Shown here piece by piece: positions 1-8,941 of a stretch of 64,000 bases of DNA. This DNA is from Clostridium aestuarii. Its GTDB lineage: Bacteria; Bacillota; Clostridia; Clostridiales; Clostridiaceae. Every line of letters starts with the position of its first letter. The stretch's first letter is position 1. The position numbers were made by a program, and so were the translations under genes. The stretch spans positions 62,001 through 126,000 of the forward strand of contig NZ_JAPQER010000004.1 in assembly GCF_026735135.1 (NCBI RefSeq). The letters run 5' to 3'. The notes below the pieces were generated by a model. That model searched no databases, was not told the DNA's origin, and worked only from the letters and a program-made list of their open reading frames with translations.

Positions 1-684
1 AAAAAATCAGTTATTCAAAGAGTTAAATTAACTGATGCACAGAAGGAAATGATGAAAGAAGTTAAAGAAAAAGTAAAGAATGGTGAAATGACAAAAGATG
101 AATATGTACAATTTTTAAAAGATAATGGTATAAAGTCAATTAAAAAAGAAAGAATTAAGTTAACAGAAGAACAAAAGAAAATAATGCAAGAAGTTAAAGA
201 AAAAGTAAGTAGTGGCGAAATGACAAAAGAAGAAGCCGTACAATACTTAAAGGATAATGGTATAGATATAACAAAAAAAGGAAGAGCTAAGTTAACAGAA
301 GAACAAAAGAAAATAATTGAAGAAGTTAAAGCAAAAGTAAAGAGCGGAGAAATGACAAGAGAAGAAGCAAAACAATATTTAAGTGATAATGGTATAAAAA
401 CAATTAAAAGAAAAGGAATTAAGCTAACAGAAGAACAAAAGAAATTAATTGGAGAAGCTAAAGAAAAAGTGAAAAATGGTGAAATGACAAAAGATGAATA
501 TGTACAATTTTTAAAAGATAATGGGATAATGCAGTTAAGAAGAACTGGAAAAAGCAAAGTTGAAAAAAATGGTACTAAGTTAACAGAAGATCAAAAGAAA
601 ATATTTCAAGAAGTTAAAGAAAAAATAAAAAGTGGAAAAATGACAAAAGAAGAAGCAACGCAATATTTAAATGAAAAACTATAG
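1..684 (+). CDS. Helical-repeat protein, 5'-truncated by the window edge
   Basis: The frame is open from base 1 to a TAA at 682-684, so the N-terminus lies outside the window. The visible 227 residues are five tandem repeats beginning with K-L-T-[ED] at bases 25, 157, 289, 421 and 577. The first four are spaced exactly 132 bp (44 codons); the last is 156 bp further because of an 8-residue longer linker. Each repeat reads roughly KLTEEQKKIMQEVKEKV, then (K/S)SGEMTKEEA, then QYLKDNGI: two short helices around a G-[EK]-M-T-[KR]-[ED]-E turn, reminiscent of SHOCT-like modules. The composition is very rich in Lys and Glu and there are no Cys residues. No enzymatic domain is visible in this part. 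A strong terminator follows and a CssRS-like pair lies just downstream. Function unknown; the missing N-terminus could hold a signal peptide. Confidence 0.8.
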   Translation, partial: KKSVIQRVKLTDAQKEMMKEVKEKVKNGEMTKDEYVQFLKDNGIKSIKKERIKLTEEQKKIMQEVKEKVSSGEMTKEEAVQYLKDNGIDITKKGRAKLTEEQKKIIEEVKAKVKSGEMTREEAKQYLSDNGIKTIKRKGIKLTEEQKKLIGEAKEKVKNGEMTKDEYVQFLKDNGIMQLRRTGKSKVEKNGTKLTEDQKKIFQEVKEKIKSGKMTKEEATQYLNEKL

Positions 685-718
685 GTAGCAATCAATAGAA
701 AATGAAAATGAAATTAGT

Positions 719-750
719 ACAAACGTGGGTATATCCACGTTTGTTTTATT
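719..750 (+). terminator. Rho-independent terminator after the repeat protein
   Basis: A perfect 10-bp stem (719-728 with 735-744) with a 6-nt loop is followed by a T-rich run. It separates the repeat protein gene from the response regulator. Confidence 0.85.
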
Positions 751-796
751 TATATTATAATAGATTATATAAATAATAAATATAGGAGTGAATAAA

Positions 797-1483
797 ATGG
801 AGTATAAAATTTATTTAGTTGAAGATGAGGAAAACTTAAATAGTATTTTAACTTCTTATTTTGAGAAAGAGGGATGGAATGTAACTTCTTTTTTGAATGG
901 AGAAAAGGCTCAAATGGCAATAAAAGATCATCCTGACTTATGGGTTTTAGATATAATGCTTCCTGGTATTGATGGATATCAGTTAATAAAGGATATAAAA
1001 TCTGATAATGCAGACATACCTGTAATTTTTATTTCAGCAAGAGATGCAGATTTAGACAAGGTAATAGGGCTTGAAATGGGAAGTGATGATTATTTAGCAA
1101 AACCATTTTTACCAAGGGAGTTGGTGATAAGAACAAAAAAACTTTTAGAACGAGTTTATAAAAGTAGCAAAGCAGTTTATAAAGCTGAAAGAGTGGAGAT
1201 GTTCCCATATTCTATTGATGAGATAAAACGAATGGTTTATCTAAACGATGAGCTTATAAATTTAACATCTAAGGAATTTGATTTATTATTATTATTTGTG
1301 AAAAATCAAGGTAGTGCGTTTTCAAGAGAGAATATATTAAATACTGTATGGGGCGATGACTATTTTGGAAATGATAGAGTTGTAGATGATTTATTAAGAA
1401 GGTTAAGAAAAAAAATGCCAGAATTGAATATTGAAACAATATATGGTTTTGGATATAGAATAAATTCAGTAAAAAGAAAATAA
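797..1483 (+). CDS. cssR: CssR-like OmpR-family response regulator
   Basis: This 228-residue protein has a receiver domain (about 1-115) with acidic pocket E9/D10, phospho-acceptor D52 in VLDIMLPG, S80 and K102, then a winged-helix DNA-binding domain (about 130-225) ending in ETIYGFGYR. Stretches such as PVIFISARDADLD, KPFLPRELVIR and LTSKEFDLLLLF closely match what I recall of Bacillus CssR, which with CssS responds to misfolded secreted protein and induces HtrA-type proteases. No htrA gene is seen here. I chose ATG 797 over in-frame GTG 788 because the TAGGAG site (783-788) overlaps the GTG and is 8 nt from the ATG. The sensor kinase follows 75 nt downstream, so co-transcription is likely. 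Confidence 0.9.
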   Translation: MEYKIYLVEDEENLNSILTSYFEKEGWNVTSFLNGEKAQMAIKDHPDLWVLDIMLPGIDGYQLIKDIKSDNADIPVIFISARDADLDKVIGLEMGSDDYLAKPFLPRELVIRTKKLLERVYKSSKAVYKAERVEMFPYSIDEIKRMVYLNDELINLTSKEFDLLLLFVKNQGSAFSRENILNTVWGDDYFGNDRVVDDLLRRLRKKMPELNIETIYGFGYRINSVKRK

Positions 1484-1558
1484 TATGCTTTATTTGTAAA
1501 AATTTTAAATATAGGTTATTTAATCATAGAAAATTATTAAATTAAAGTTGGTGATAAT

Positions 1559-2986
1559 TTGAAGAATAAGCCTTTAGCTTTTCAAATATGGGTAGTTATA
1601 TGTGGAATTATTTTAGCTATATTATTAATATTAGCTGTTTTATTTGCTTTTACTTTAAGAAGTTTTTTCACTAATGAAGTTTATAATACTATTGAAGCAG
1701 CTCAAATGAAATACACAGCTAGACTTTCAGGAGAAAAAATTAATAAAAAAAAATATATGCAATTAATGAATGAAGTCGAGGCAATACAGAATATAAGAAG
1801 TGTTTCACATATTAAATATCCGTCAACGAAGATTGTAGAACAATTAAAATTACATAAATTATATAATAATAAACAAGAGACAGAGAAATTTCTAAATGAA
1901 ATAATAAAGCAGGTTAAAAATCAAAAATCAAAAACAAAAAGATATGAAAAAAATATAAATGGAAAGAAAATATTTTATGTTATATACAAGTTCAATGCTT
2001 ATGGGAAAGAAGGATTTTTACTATCATATATGTGGGATACTTACAGAAATAGTTTAATAACAGCTGTGTTTTCTAAATTTTTAATTATAATTGTTATAGC
2101 AGTTATCATTTCATTAGTTGCAGCATTAAAAATATCCAAATATTTGACTCAACCATTAAAAAAATTAGAAAAGAATGTCAGTAAGATTGCTAAAAGAGAT
2201 TGGTATGAACCTATTATTTCAGAACGTCAGGATGAAATTGGAAAATTATCATATTCTATAGAAAATATGAGAAAACAACTAGTAAAGAGAGATGAAAATC
2301 AACAATGGATGCTTCAAAATATCTCGCATGAATTAAAAACACCAGTTATGGTTATTAGAAGTTATGCACAAGCAGTAGAAGATAGGATATATCCTAAAGG
2401 AGATTTAAATAGCACTATGCATGTTATTGATAGTGAAGCAGAAAGATTACAAAAACGCATAAAAGATTTATTGTATTTAACTAAGTTTGAATATATGTCA
2501 AAACATCAAGAACCTGATGAAGTAATCGATATTAAAAAATTAATTGAAAGTGTAGTAGAAAGATTTAAATATAATAGTTCTAAAATATCTTGGCACATAT
2601 ATTTAGATGATGCAAAAATTTTAGGTAAAATAGATCAGTGGAAAGTGGTAATAGAAAATTTACTTGATAACAATATTAGATATGCTAGAGAAAAGATATC
2701 AATAGTTTTGAAAAAAAATCGAAACCATGTGGTGATTTGTTTTCATAATGATGGTGAGGCTATTGACGAAAAAATACTTCCTAATTTATTTAATCAATTT
2801 CAAAAAGGTAAGAAAGGCAAGTTTGGTTTAGGACTTGCTATTGTCAAACAAATAGTTCAGTTTCATAAGGGTGAGATTTGGGCTGTAAATGAAGAAAATG
2901 GTGTATCATTTTATATAAAAATAGAAGCATATCATGAGTGGAGAGAAGAAATACTGAAGAATGCAGAGGGCAATAAAAAAGAATAG
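1559..2986 (+). CDS. cssS: CssS-like sensor histidine kinase
   Basis: The 475-residue kinase starts at a TTG. MKNKPLAFQIWVV at its N-terminus resembles Bacillus CssS closely, which supports this start even though the upstream GGTGAT is a weak ribosome site. There is a membrane segment at about 10-32, an extracytoplasmic sensor region of about 130 residues, a second membrane segment at about 168-190, then HAMP, a HisKA domain with H257 in the ISHELKTP box, and a HATPase domain with N-box ENLLDNNIRYA and G-box FGLGLAI. In the known family this sensor detects secretion stress at the cell surface and phosphorylates CssR. It follows the regulator gene and ends before a terminator. Confidence 0.9.
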   Translation: MKNKPLAFQIWVVICGIILAILLILAVLFAFTLRSFFTNEVYNTIEAAQMKYTARLSGEKINKKKYMQLMNEVEAIQNIRSVSHIKYPSTKIVEQLKLHKLYNNKQETEKFLNEIIKQVKNQKSKTKRYEKNINGKKIFYVIYKFNAYGKEGFLLSYMWDTYRNSLITAVFSKFLIIIVIAVIISLVAALKISKYLTQPLKKLEKNVSKIAKRDWYEPIISERQDEIGKLSYSIENMRKQLVKRDENQQWMLQNISHELKTPVMVIRSYAQAVEDRIYPKGDLNSTMHVIDSEAERLQKRIKDLLYLTKFEYMSKHQEPDEVIDIKKLIESVVERFKYNSSKISWHIYLDDAKILGKIDQWKVVIENLLDNNIRYAREKISIVLKKNRNHVVICFHNDGEAIDEKILPNLFNQFQKGKKGKFGLGLAIVKQIVQFHKGEIWAVNEENGVSFYIKIEAYHEWREEILKNAEGNKKE

Positions 2987-2992
2987 TTAGTA

Positions 2993-3029
2993 AAAAAAGA
3001 TTCACGTATCTTATAGTGAATTTTTTTAT
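2993..3029 (+). terminator. Terminator after the CssRS-like pair
   Basis: A 6-7 bp stem (ATTCAC at 3000-3005 with GTGAAT at 3016-3021) is flanked by an A-run upstream and a T-run downstream. It is weak in GC but well placed. Confidence 0.6.
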
Positions 3030-3228
3030 TGATTTATTTGTGATTTTTTTTATATTATTTATAAATTTTAAGGGTAATCAACAATGAAATTTTCATATAT
3101 CTATGTAATTTGAGAATTGTGCTATTTATTCACTATTGTGAAATTTATATAATAATTTTCAAGAGAAAAATAGCATTTAGTGCATAGTAATATATGAAAG
3201 CAATGTATGAGGTGAGGGGGTGAATAGT

Positions 3229-3774
3229 TTGGAATATTCGCAAAGTGAACTTGTAAAAGCAATAAAAGATAAAGAGGTAAATGCTTATGAGTATATGATA
3301 AATAAATATACAAAAACAATTTATTGCTTAGCTTATAATATCTTATTTCAATCACTTCAAAAAGAGGATATTGAAGAATGTGTATCAGATGTTTTTTTGG
3401 ATGCTTGGAATAAGATTAATGATTTTAAGGACAAAAAAGGAAATTTTAGAACGTGGCTTTTGATTTTAACAAAATATAAAGCACTTACATACAAACGAAA
3501 AAAGAGGTCACAAAAAGTAGTAGATATTGAAGAATTTGAAATAAAAGATAGCTATAATCTAGAAAAAGAATTTATTTTAAGACAAGATCAAGAAAAGGTT
3601 ATAAGCACAATAAATACATTTAACAAACTAGATAAAGAAATATTTTTCAGAAGATATTTTTTTGGTGAAAAGATAAATGAGCTAGCAAAAGCTTTTAAAC
3701 TATCAAGGTCGGCTGTAGACAATAGGCTTTTAAGAGGAAGAAAAGCTATAAAGGAGGTATTGAGTTATGAATGA
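3229..3774 (+). CDS. ECF-type RNA polymerase sigma factor
   Basis: A 181-residue sigma-70 family protein of extracytoplasmic-function size. Region 2 covers about 10-95, including DVFLDAWNKINDF and FRTWLLILTKYKA. Region 4 at the C-terminus holds the helix-turn-helix INELAKAFKLSRSAVDNRLLRGRKA. There are no regions 1 or 3. The GAGGGGG ribosome site at 3214-3220 abuts an in-frame GTG at 3220 but is 8 nt from TTG 3229, so I prefer the TTG; the GTG would add three residues. The stop overlaps the next gene, a membrane anti-sigma factor, by 8 bp, the classic ECF/anti-sigma arrangement. The stimulus is unknown. Confidence 0.9.
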   Translation: MEYSQSELVKAIKDKEVNAYEYMINKYTKTIYCLAYNILFQSLQKEDIEECVSDVFLDAWNKINDFKDKKGNFRTWLLILTKYKALTYKRKKRSQKVVDIEEFEIKDSYNLEKEFILRQDQEKVISTINTFNKLDKEIFFRRYFFGEKINELAKAFKLSRSAVDNRLLRGRKAIKEVLSYE

Positions 3775-5116
3775 AGATAGATTAAATGAATTATTAAATA
3801 ATTGTGATGATGATTTAATTGAAAAAGAAATTGATAAATTATTAGAAGGAGTTGAAATAAACATGGATTCTATAAAGAAAAAAGCGTATCAAAAATTGAA
3901 TAATAGCAATAAAAAGGTTAGACGTAAAAAAAGATTACCTTATATTGCTGCTGCTGTTTGCATATGTTCTTTAAGTTTGACTTCTGCATATGCTGAAGAT
4001 ATTTCACAAGCAATCAAGTCATTTATGAACAAAACACCTGTGTATTCAACTATGGTTGATGGAGATGCCTATTGCTTAAATGAGAAGTATGAGTTAAATA
4101 AAGATATTACAATAAACAGCGTAATGTCCTCAAAAGGAAAATTAGAAATGAAATTAACTACAAATTTAAGTAAAGATGAGCTGAAAGATATTAATATTAT
4201 ATCAAAAAATAATTCTGATACTGTTTATAGTCCAGGGGGTTATTCTGAGGGAGAAAATGAATACTTTTTCTCTTTTATGAATGAGACAAAAAATAATTAT
4301 GATATTAAAGCTTTTAAGGATTTTAAACTTGTAATTGCAGGGAAGTCTTATGATGTTTCGTTAGAAAAAGCTAAAAGCTTAGATTTAAATAAGAAAATAT
4401 ATACTGCTGAAGCTAAAGTAAATAATATTAAAGGTGTAAATGTTGGAGTTACTAAAACAGTGGATAAAAATAATAATAAATTTTATCTTCAATTGATTAC
4501 ATCATTTGAAGATAAAGATTTGAAATTAAATACACTTGGTAAACCTATTGCGAGAAAAGTGGAATGTATGTTAGAGAATGGGAAAAATGGTATAAGTTCA
4601 TCATCTACAAGTAGTAAGCCAGAAGATATTTATGTATTTGATGAAATGAATAATAAATATAAACTTAGTATTCCTGAAAATTCAAAAGGGCGTCCTGTAA
4701 CAACATTTGAAACAAAGGCACCAAAGAATAAAAATCTAGTAGTAAAATTACCTGCATTAGTTGCTTGCTATGAAAAAACAATAGATACATTTTCATTAGA
4801 TATTCCAAGTAAAGGGGAAAAAATTCTAAATAAAAAAATTGATTTTAATATTCAAAAAGCTGTTCTTAAAAAGATTACAAGAGTATCATCAACATCTGCA
4901 AAAGTGGAATTTGAACTAAATACTGATGGAGATAAAAATATAGATATAAGATCATTTGATTTTTATAGTCGAGATGTGAAAAAAATAAATGCTGAATTTA
5001 ATGGCGATAAAGCAGTAATAAATTTAGAATTTGATAAAAATATTGATAATGCTAATATTGAAATATCATATCCTGAATTTACGATAAATGGAGACTGGGT
5101 AATCAATATGAAGTAG
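3767..5116 (+). CDS. Membrane anti-sigma factor, DUF4179 family
   Basis: This 449-residue protein has a cytoplasmic N-terminal region (about 1-60) that would bind the sigma factor, one membrane segment (LPYIAAAVCICSLSLTSAYA, about 62-84) and a large extracytoplasmic part. The segment just after the membrane (SQAIKSFMNKTPVYSTMVDGDAY) is typical of DUF4179 proteins, which are paired with ECF sigma factors in clostridia and bacilli. The distal half is beta-rich and matches nothing I recognise by eye. Its start lies 8 bp inside the sigma gene, implying translational coupling. By family precedent it holds the sigma factor inactive until an envelope signal arrives. Confidence 0.85.
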   Translation: MNEDRLNELLNNCDDDLIEKEIDKLLEGVEINMDSIKKKAYQKLNNSNKKVRRKKRLPYIAAAVCICSLSLTSAYAEDISQAIKSFMNKTPVYSTMVDGDAYCLNEKYELNKDITINSVMSSKGKLEMKLTTNLSKDELKDINIISKNNSDTVYSPGGYSEGENEYFFSFMNETKNNYDIKAFKDFKLVIAGKSYDVSLEKAKSLDLNKKIYTAEAKVNNIKGVNVGVTKTVDKNNNKFYLQLITSFEDKDLKLNTLGKPIARKVECMLENGKNGISSSSTSSKPEDIYVFDEMNNKYKLSIPENSKGRPVTTFETKAPKNKNLVVKLPALVACYEKTIDTFSLDIPSKGEKILNKKIDFNIQKAVLKKITRVSSTSAKVEFELNTDGDKNIDIRSFDFYSRDVKKINAEFNGDKAVINLEFDKNIDNANIEISYPEFTINGDWVINMK

Positions 5117-5136
5117 ATAGTGATTATAATAAATAA

Positions 5137-5182
5137 AGGGCTGTTTGAAAATGATTTAAAAATCATTTTCAAACAGTCCTTT
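5137..5182 (+). terminator. Long-stem terminator after the sigma/anti-sigma operon
   Basis: About 20 bp of stem (5137-5158 against 5159-5180, one G-U pair) with almost no loop, ending in a T-run. The A-run on the other side could let it work on the minus strand as well, facing the acetyltransferase gene. Confidence 0.8.
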
Positions 5183-5275
5183 TGGGGAAGAAATATGTTA
5201 AAATGAAAAAAATAAGATTTAATTTTACAGGGTATATCAAAAATTATTCCCCAATAAATAAAAAATATTCAAGAA

Positions 5276-5773
5276 TTAAAAAATTAGTTTTTCATAACAA
5301 TAAAAAGATTTTTCGTTTCCACAAAAGTTTATTTCATCTACAAAGTTATATCCAAATTTTTCAAATAAGCTTTGAGCCTTTGTATTAAGAGAATATGTAT
5401 CTGTTCTTAAATGTTTTACTTTGTCAGCAATTGCTAGTTTTTCTGCTAAGTTCAGGAGTTTATAGGCAATACCTTCTTTTCTGTATTTAGAATTTACAGC
5501 TAGACGGTGAACAACATAAGCTTCTGTATCTAATGACCAATTCAAATCGTTATATTCTAGAGGCTGTATTTTATTAATACATGTAAAGCCAGCTAGTTCA
5601 TTGTTTTTTTCTAAGATAAATAAACTTTCCTTAGCAATATCACTTATGAAATCTTCTTTCTTAGGGTAATTATTGTTCCACTGATAGTTATTGTAGGAGT
5701 TCATTTCTTTAACAATATTTTTTGTTACATCCATAATTTCATCTAAATCAGACATCGTTGCTTTTCTAATCAT
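5276..5773 (-). CDS. GNAT-family N-acetyltransferase
   Basis: A 165-residue single-domain acetyltransferase. The acetyl-CoA binding motif A is visible as VHRLAVNSKYRKEGIAYKLL, with the later helix NTKAQSLFEKFGYNFV typical of the GNAT fold. The substrate cannot be told from sequence. I placed the start at the ATG of MIRKATMSDLDEI (5771-5773), which has AAGGAGAT 6 nt upstream; the frame is open further upstream but without a comparable ribosome site. It is a single-gene unit between terminators. Confidence 0.85.
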   Translation of the reverse strand: MIRKATMSDLDEIMDVTKNIVKEMNSYNNYQWNNNYPKKEDFISDIAKESLFILEKNNELAGFTCINKIQPLEYNDLNWSLDTEAYVVHRLAVNSKYRKEGIAYKLLNLAEKLAIADKVKHLRTDTYSLNTKAQSLFEKFGYNFVDEINFCGNEKSFYCYEKLIF

Positions 5774-5954
5774 AATCAGATCTCCTTTCATAATAATATT
5801 GTTTCCTAATATTATTATTTTGTTTATTTTATAATAAAGCAATTAAAAGTTCAACTATTGTAGTTTGTGAAATACCAAAACTTAAAAATAAATAGCACAT
5901 TTAAATCTAAATATTTATATTATGATATTGTAATAAGATTTTAGGAGGAACAAA

Positions 5955-6668
5955 ATGTATCAGCCCATGAATATGAACTATGGAATGATGTGTGATATGG
6001 CAGCTTTACAAAGATCACTTAAATTAATTGAAGAAGCTGTTGAGGATGAAAAAAGGGATGAATTATTTTATGATTATTTAATAAGTAAAGCACCTACAAG
6101 AGAAGAAAAGAAAATCATAGCTTCTATAAGAGATGATGAAATAAAACATAATAAAATGTTTAGGAAAATTTATATGGATTTTACAGGTAAAGAAATTAAG
6201 ATAGAAGATGATGTTGAATTTGAAAAACCTAAATCATATTTGGATGGAATTAAAAAGGCTTTGTTTGGAGAATTAAAAGCAGTAGAAAAGTATAGAATTA
6301 TTAGACAAGGGTTACCTGGTAGATATTATAGAGATATGTTGTTTGAAATAATTACAGATGAATTGAAGCATAGTTCAAAATATAATTATATTTATACAAT
6401 AAACTATGATAAAAAAATGCCTAGAACAAACTTTGAATTTGATAAAATTGATAAGAAAGATGTTATAGAGTTTATTGCTCCATTACTTAATCGTACTATA
6501 GGAGATAAATTTGATGATGTTGATTTGGAAAGGGCATTAAGCCAACTTAAATTATCTGACATGTTAGAAGATTTAAAAGATAAATTAGATGATTATACAA
6601 AGAAAATGAAAAAATGGGAAAAAGACGAAATGCCAAAGGTCTTAGAAAAATTCAAAAAGAGAGACTGA
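5955..6668 (+). CDS. Ferritin-like / rubrerythrin-type di-iron protein
   Basis: The 237-residue protein has a four-helix-bundle pattern with two E-x-x-H motifs (DEIKHNKMF and DELKHSSKY), each preceded by a helix carrying a conserved Glu (about residue 31, and GELKAVEKYR). This is the ligand set of ferritin-like di-iron proteins. There is no C-terminal rubredoxin domain, so it is not a classical rubrerythrin. The start is rich in Met and Tyr (MYQPMNMNYGMM). The C-terminal 60 residues are charged helix. A role in peroxide or oxygen defence or metal handling is plausible but not shown. TTTAGGAGG precedes the ATG, and a terminator follows. Confidence 0.8.
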   Translation: MYQPMNMNYGMMCDMAALQRSLKLIEEAVEDEKRDELFYDYLISKAPTREEKKIIASIRDDEIKHNKMFRKIYMDFTGKEIKIEDDVEFEKPKSYLDGIKKALFGELKAVEKYRIIRQGLPGRYYRDMLFEIITDELKHSSKYNYIYTINYDKKMPRTNFEFDKIDKKDVIEFIAPLLNRTIGDKFDDVDLERALSQLKLSDMLEDLKDKLDDYTKKMKKWEKDEMPKVLEKFKKRD

Positions 6669-6701
6669 TTTATCAAAGATCTTTCTTTGTGTTAAAAACA
6701 G

Positions 6702-6737
6702 AATCCTGCCGAGTAATAATAAGGCAGGATTTTTTGT
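6702..6737 (+). terminator. Bidirectional terminator
   Basis: A perfect 9-bp stem (AATCCTGCC 6702-6710 with GGCAGGATT 6723-6731), T-run downstream and A-rich sequence upstream. It serves the ferritin-like gene and probably the convergent DUF3784 gene. Confidence 0.85.
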
Positions 6738-6770
6738 TGTGAGTAGCGAAATGGAATTATAGAAATATAG

Positions 6771-7064
6771 TTAAGTTTCTTTTATGTAATTACTAATAGC
6801 ATAAATTACTGATATTAATACTATTATAGAATATATCCACCAAATAAATTCTCCAACATAATCAGTTAATAGTGGTGTTAGTATATTTATTAAACCTATG
6901 ATAAATAAAGATAAACCAAGAGATTTACAGAGTTTATCTACATTTTTTATTGATTTATTATAACCTGATATTAAATATATTTTTTTCTTTATACCTATTA
7001 GATATGAAAAAAATAAAATTCCAAAACCCATTATTATCATTAGGGGTTCTTGTAAATTGAACAT
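6771..7064 (-). CDS. Small membrane protein, DUF3784 family
   Basis: A 97-residue protein with three hydrophobic segments (about 7-25, 50-66 and 73-92). A short cytoplasmic stretch contains YLISGYNKSIKN, the I-S-G-Y-N signature of the DUF3784 family. AAGGAG lies just upstream of the ATG on the minus strand. No function is established for the family, and no partner gene sits next to it. Confidence 0.7.
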   Translation of the reverse strand: MFNLQEPLMIIMGFGILFFSYLIGIKKKIYLISGYNKSIKNVDKLCKSLGLSLFIIGLINILTPLLTDYVGEFIWWIYSIIVLISVIYAISNYIKET

Positions 7065-7216
7065 TTATAAACTCCTTTCAACATAAAAGTATCGTATGTA
7101 CCACTTAATACTAATAATAACATGAAACTACTGTTTTGGTTATAAAAATCTGTTAAAATAAAGTGGACAGTTGACGATAATATACCGTAAGTAATTAAAG
7201 AAGAGGGGGTGTAAAA

Positions 7217-8863
7217 GTGAAAATAATATCAAAATTAATAAAAATAAATTTGATAGTGATGTTATTATCAATTATATCTACAACAGCTTTTGCTGAAAGT
7301 TCTATTACAATGCCTTCTAAATCAGAAGTAAATGTGAACAAGCCTTGGACGGTAAAGTTTAATATGGATTTAGAAAAGAATACTGTTAATAGTGATAATA
7401 TTACAGTGGTGGATAGTAGAGAGAGAGAGTTAAAGGTTACAATAGTTCCAGGTAAAGATAGTAAGTCTATAGTTATATATCCACCAACAGGAGGATACAT
7501 ACCAGGAGATACATATTATCTTAATTTAAGTACAAATGTTAAAGGGAAATCGGGTTCAAAATTATCTAAATCTGTAAGAATGAAGTTCACAACGGCAATA
7601 CAATATGAAGATTGTACAAACTATCCTTCATTGCCAAGTATAAAAAATGTAGAGATATTAGAAAAACCAGTTTTAAAAAATGAAAAAGTTAATTTTAAGA
7701 TTTTAGCTGATTATTCTAGTAAAGTTCAATACAGAGTATATGCATTTAAGTATCCTAATGATATGTATGATAATTCAAATGTTTACCCTAATGAGGAATA
7801 TGTGGAATTAACTGATGGGTACACAAGTTCCTTAAGTACATATAATCCCTTTAATTTATCAGTAGATAAGGGATTCGAAAGTGGTAAATATAAGTTTATG
7901 ATTTATGTAAAAAGAAGTAATTTACATGGAAAACATAAAGATGGTAATACGGACTTTGACAATTATTATACTTCATATTTTAAAGTGCTTGAAAATGATG
8001 TAACTGAAAATGCAAATACTGTTGCTGTTATTCAACCTAAAGCAGGTGTGAGTGAAGCAGGTCCGGATGAGGATTCACAAGCTGAAACAGATGATGTAGT
8101 TTCAAATCAAAATATAGGTATTAATGATACTATTATATATAACAAATATGATAAAACAATTGATGAGTTTGCTAAACAACAGTTTACAAATGGGAAGCCT
8201 ATGTATAGTGAAACTGCTAGATGGGCAAGAGGAAGCGAAAGCTTAATAAAATATTATTTAGATGCAGCTAATTTCTTAGATGATGAAGGTAAATACCAGT
8301 TTTTAAACTTGAATTATATGGAAGGTGTTAAAGTAGAAGAATTGAATGAGATATTAAAAGATAAGGGAGTTTTAGAAGGTAAAGGAGAAGTGTTTTTAAA
8401 AGCAGCTAAAGAGAGTGATGTTAATCCTATTTATCTTATATCCCATGCATTACTAGAGACTGGAAACGGAAAATCAAAATTAGCAACAGGGGTTCTTGTA
8501 GAAACTGTAGATGGAAAGAAAGTAGAGCCTAAAAAGACATATAATGTATTTGGAATACGTGCGTATGATGATGATCCATTAAAAGGTGGTTCAGAATATG
8601 CATATAAAGAAGAATGGTTTAGTGTGGATGAAGCAATCATAGGAGGGGCTAAGTTTATAACTAATGGTTATATAAATAGTGATAAATATAAACAAAATAC
8701 TTTATATAAAATGAGATGGAATATTCAGGTGATGTGGCATCAATATAGTACGGATATAGCTTGGGCAAAGAAACAAGTTAAAAACATAAAAAAACTAATG
8801 GAACAATGTAAAAGTGCAAAACCAGTTTATGAAATCCCTCAATATATGAAAAGTACGCAATAA
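7217..8863 (+). CDS. Secreted N-acetylglucosaminidase (GH73) with Ig-like domain
   Basis: A 548-residue exported protein. It has a signal peptide (1-27, ending TTAFA), an N-terminal Ig-like domain of the type found in S-layer-associated proteins (about 30-120, ending SVRMKFTTA), a second beta-rich region, and a C-terminal glucosaminidase domain (about 370-530). HALLETGNGKS carries the presumed catalytic Glu414, and YNVFGIRAYDDDP plus WFSVDEAI are typical of the LytG/GH73 group, which cuts the glycan strands of peptidoglycan. It probably acts in wall turnover or cell separation. GTG start with GAGGGGG 7 nt upstream. Single-gene unit. Confidence 0.88.
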   Translation: MKIISKLIKINLIVMLLSIISTTAFAESSITMPSKSEVNVNKPWTVKFNMDLEKNTVNSDNITVVDSRERELKVTIVPGKDSKSIVIYPPTGGYIPGDTYYLNLSTNVKGKSGSKLSKSVRMKFTTAIQYEDCTNYPSLPSIKNVEILEKPVLKNEKVNFKILADYSSKVQYRVYAFKYPNDMYDNSNVYPNEEYVELTDGYTSSLSTYNPFNLSVDKGFESGKYKFMIYVKRSNLHGKHKDGNTDFDNYYTSYFKVLENDVTENANTVAVIQPKAGVSEAGPDEDSQAETDDVVSNQNIGINDTIIYNKYDKTIDEFAKQQFTNGKPMYSETARWARGSESLIKYYLDAANFLDDEGKYQFLNLNYMEGVKVEELNEILKDKGVLEGKGEVFLKAAKESDVNPIYLISHALLETGNGKSKLATGVLVETVDGKKVEPKKTYNVFGIRAYDDDPLKGGSEYAYKEEWFSVDEAIIGGAKFITNGYINSDKYKQNTLYKMRWNIQVMWHQYSTDIAWAKKQVKNIKKLMEQCKSAKPVYEIPQYMKSTQ

Positions 8864-8941
8864 CTTTCTAAAAATCATAATATTATTAAATAAGGAAGCA
8901 TAGGTTTATAAAGAAAAGTCTTAATATAAGGTGGATTTTTT

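Noticed and set aside
15-557. 180-codon minus-strand ORF at the left edge
   Set aside because: Antisense of the five-repeat gene; its own repeats simply mirror it.
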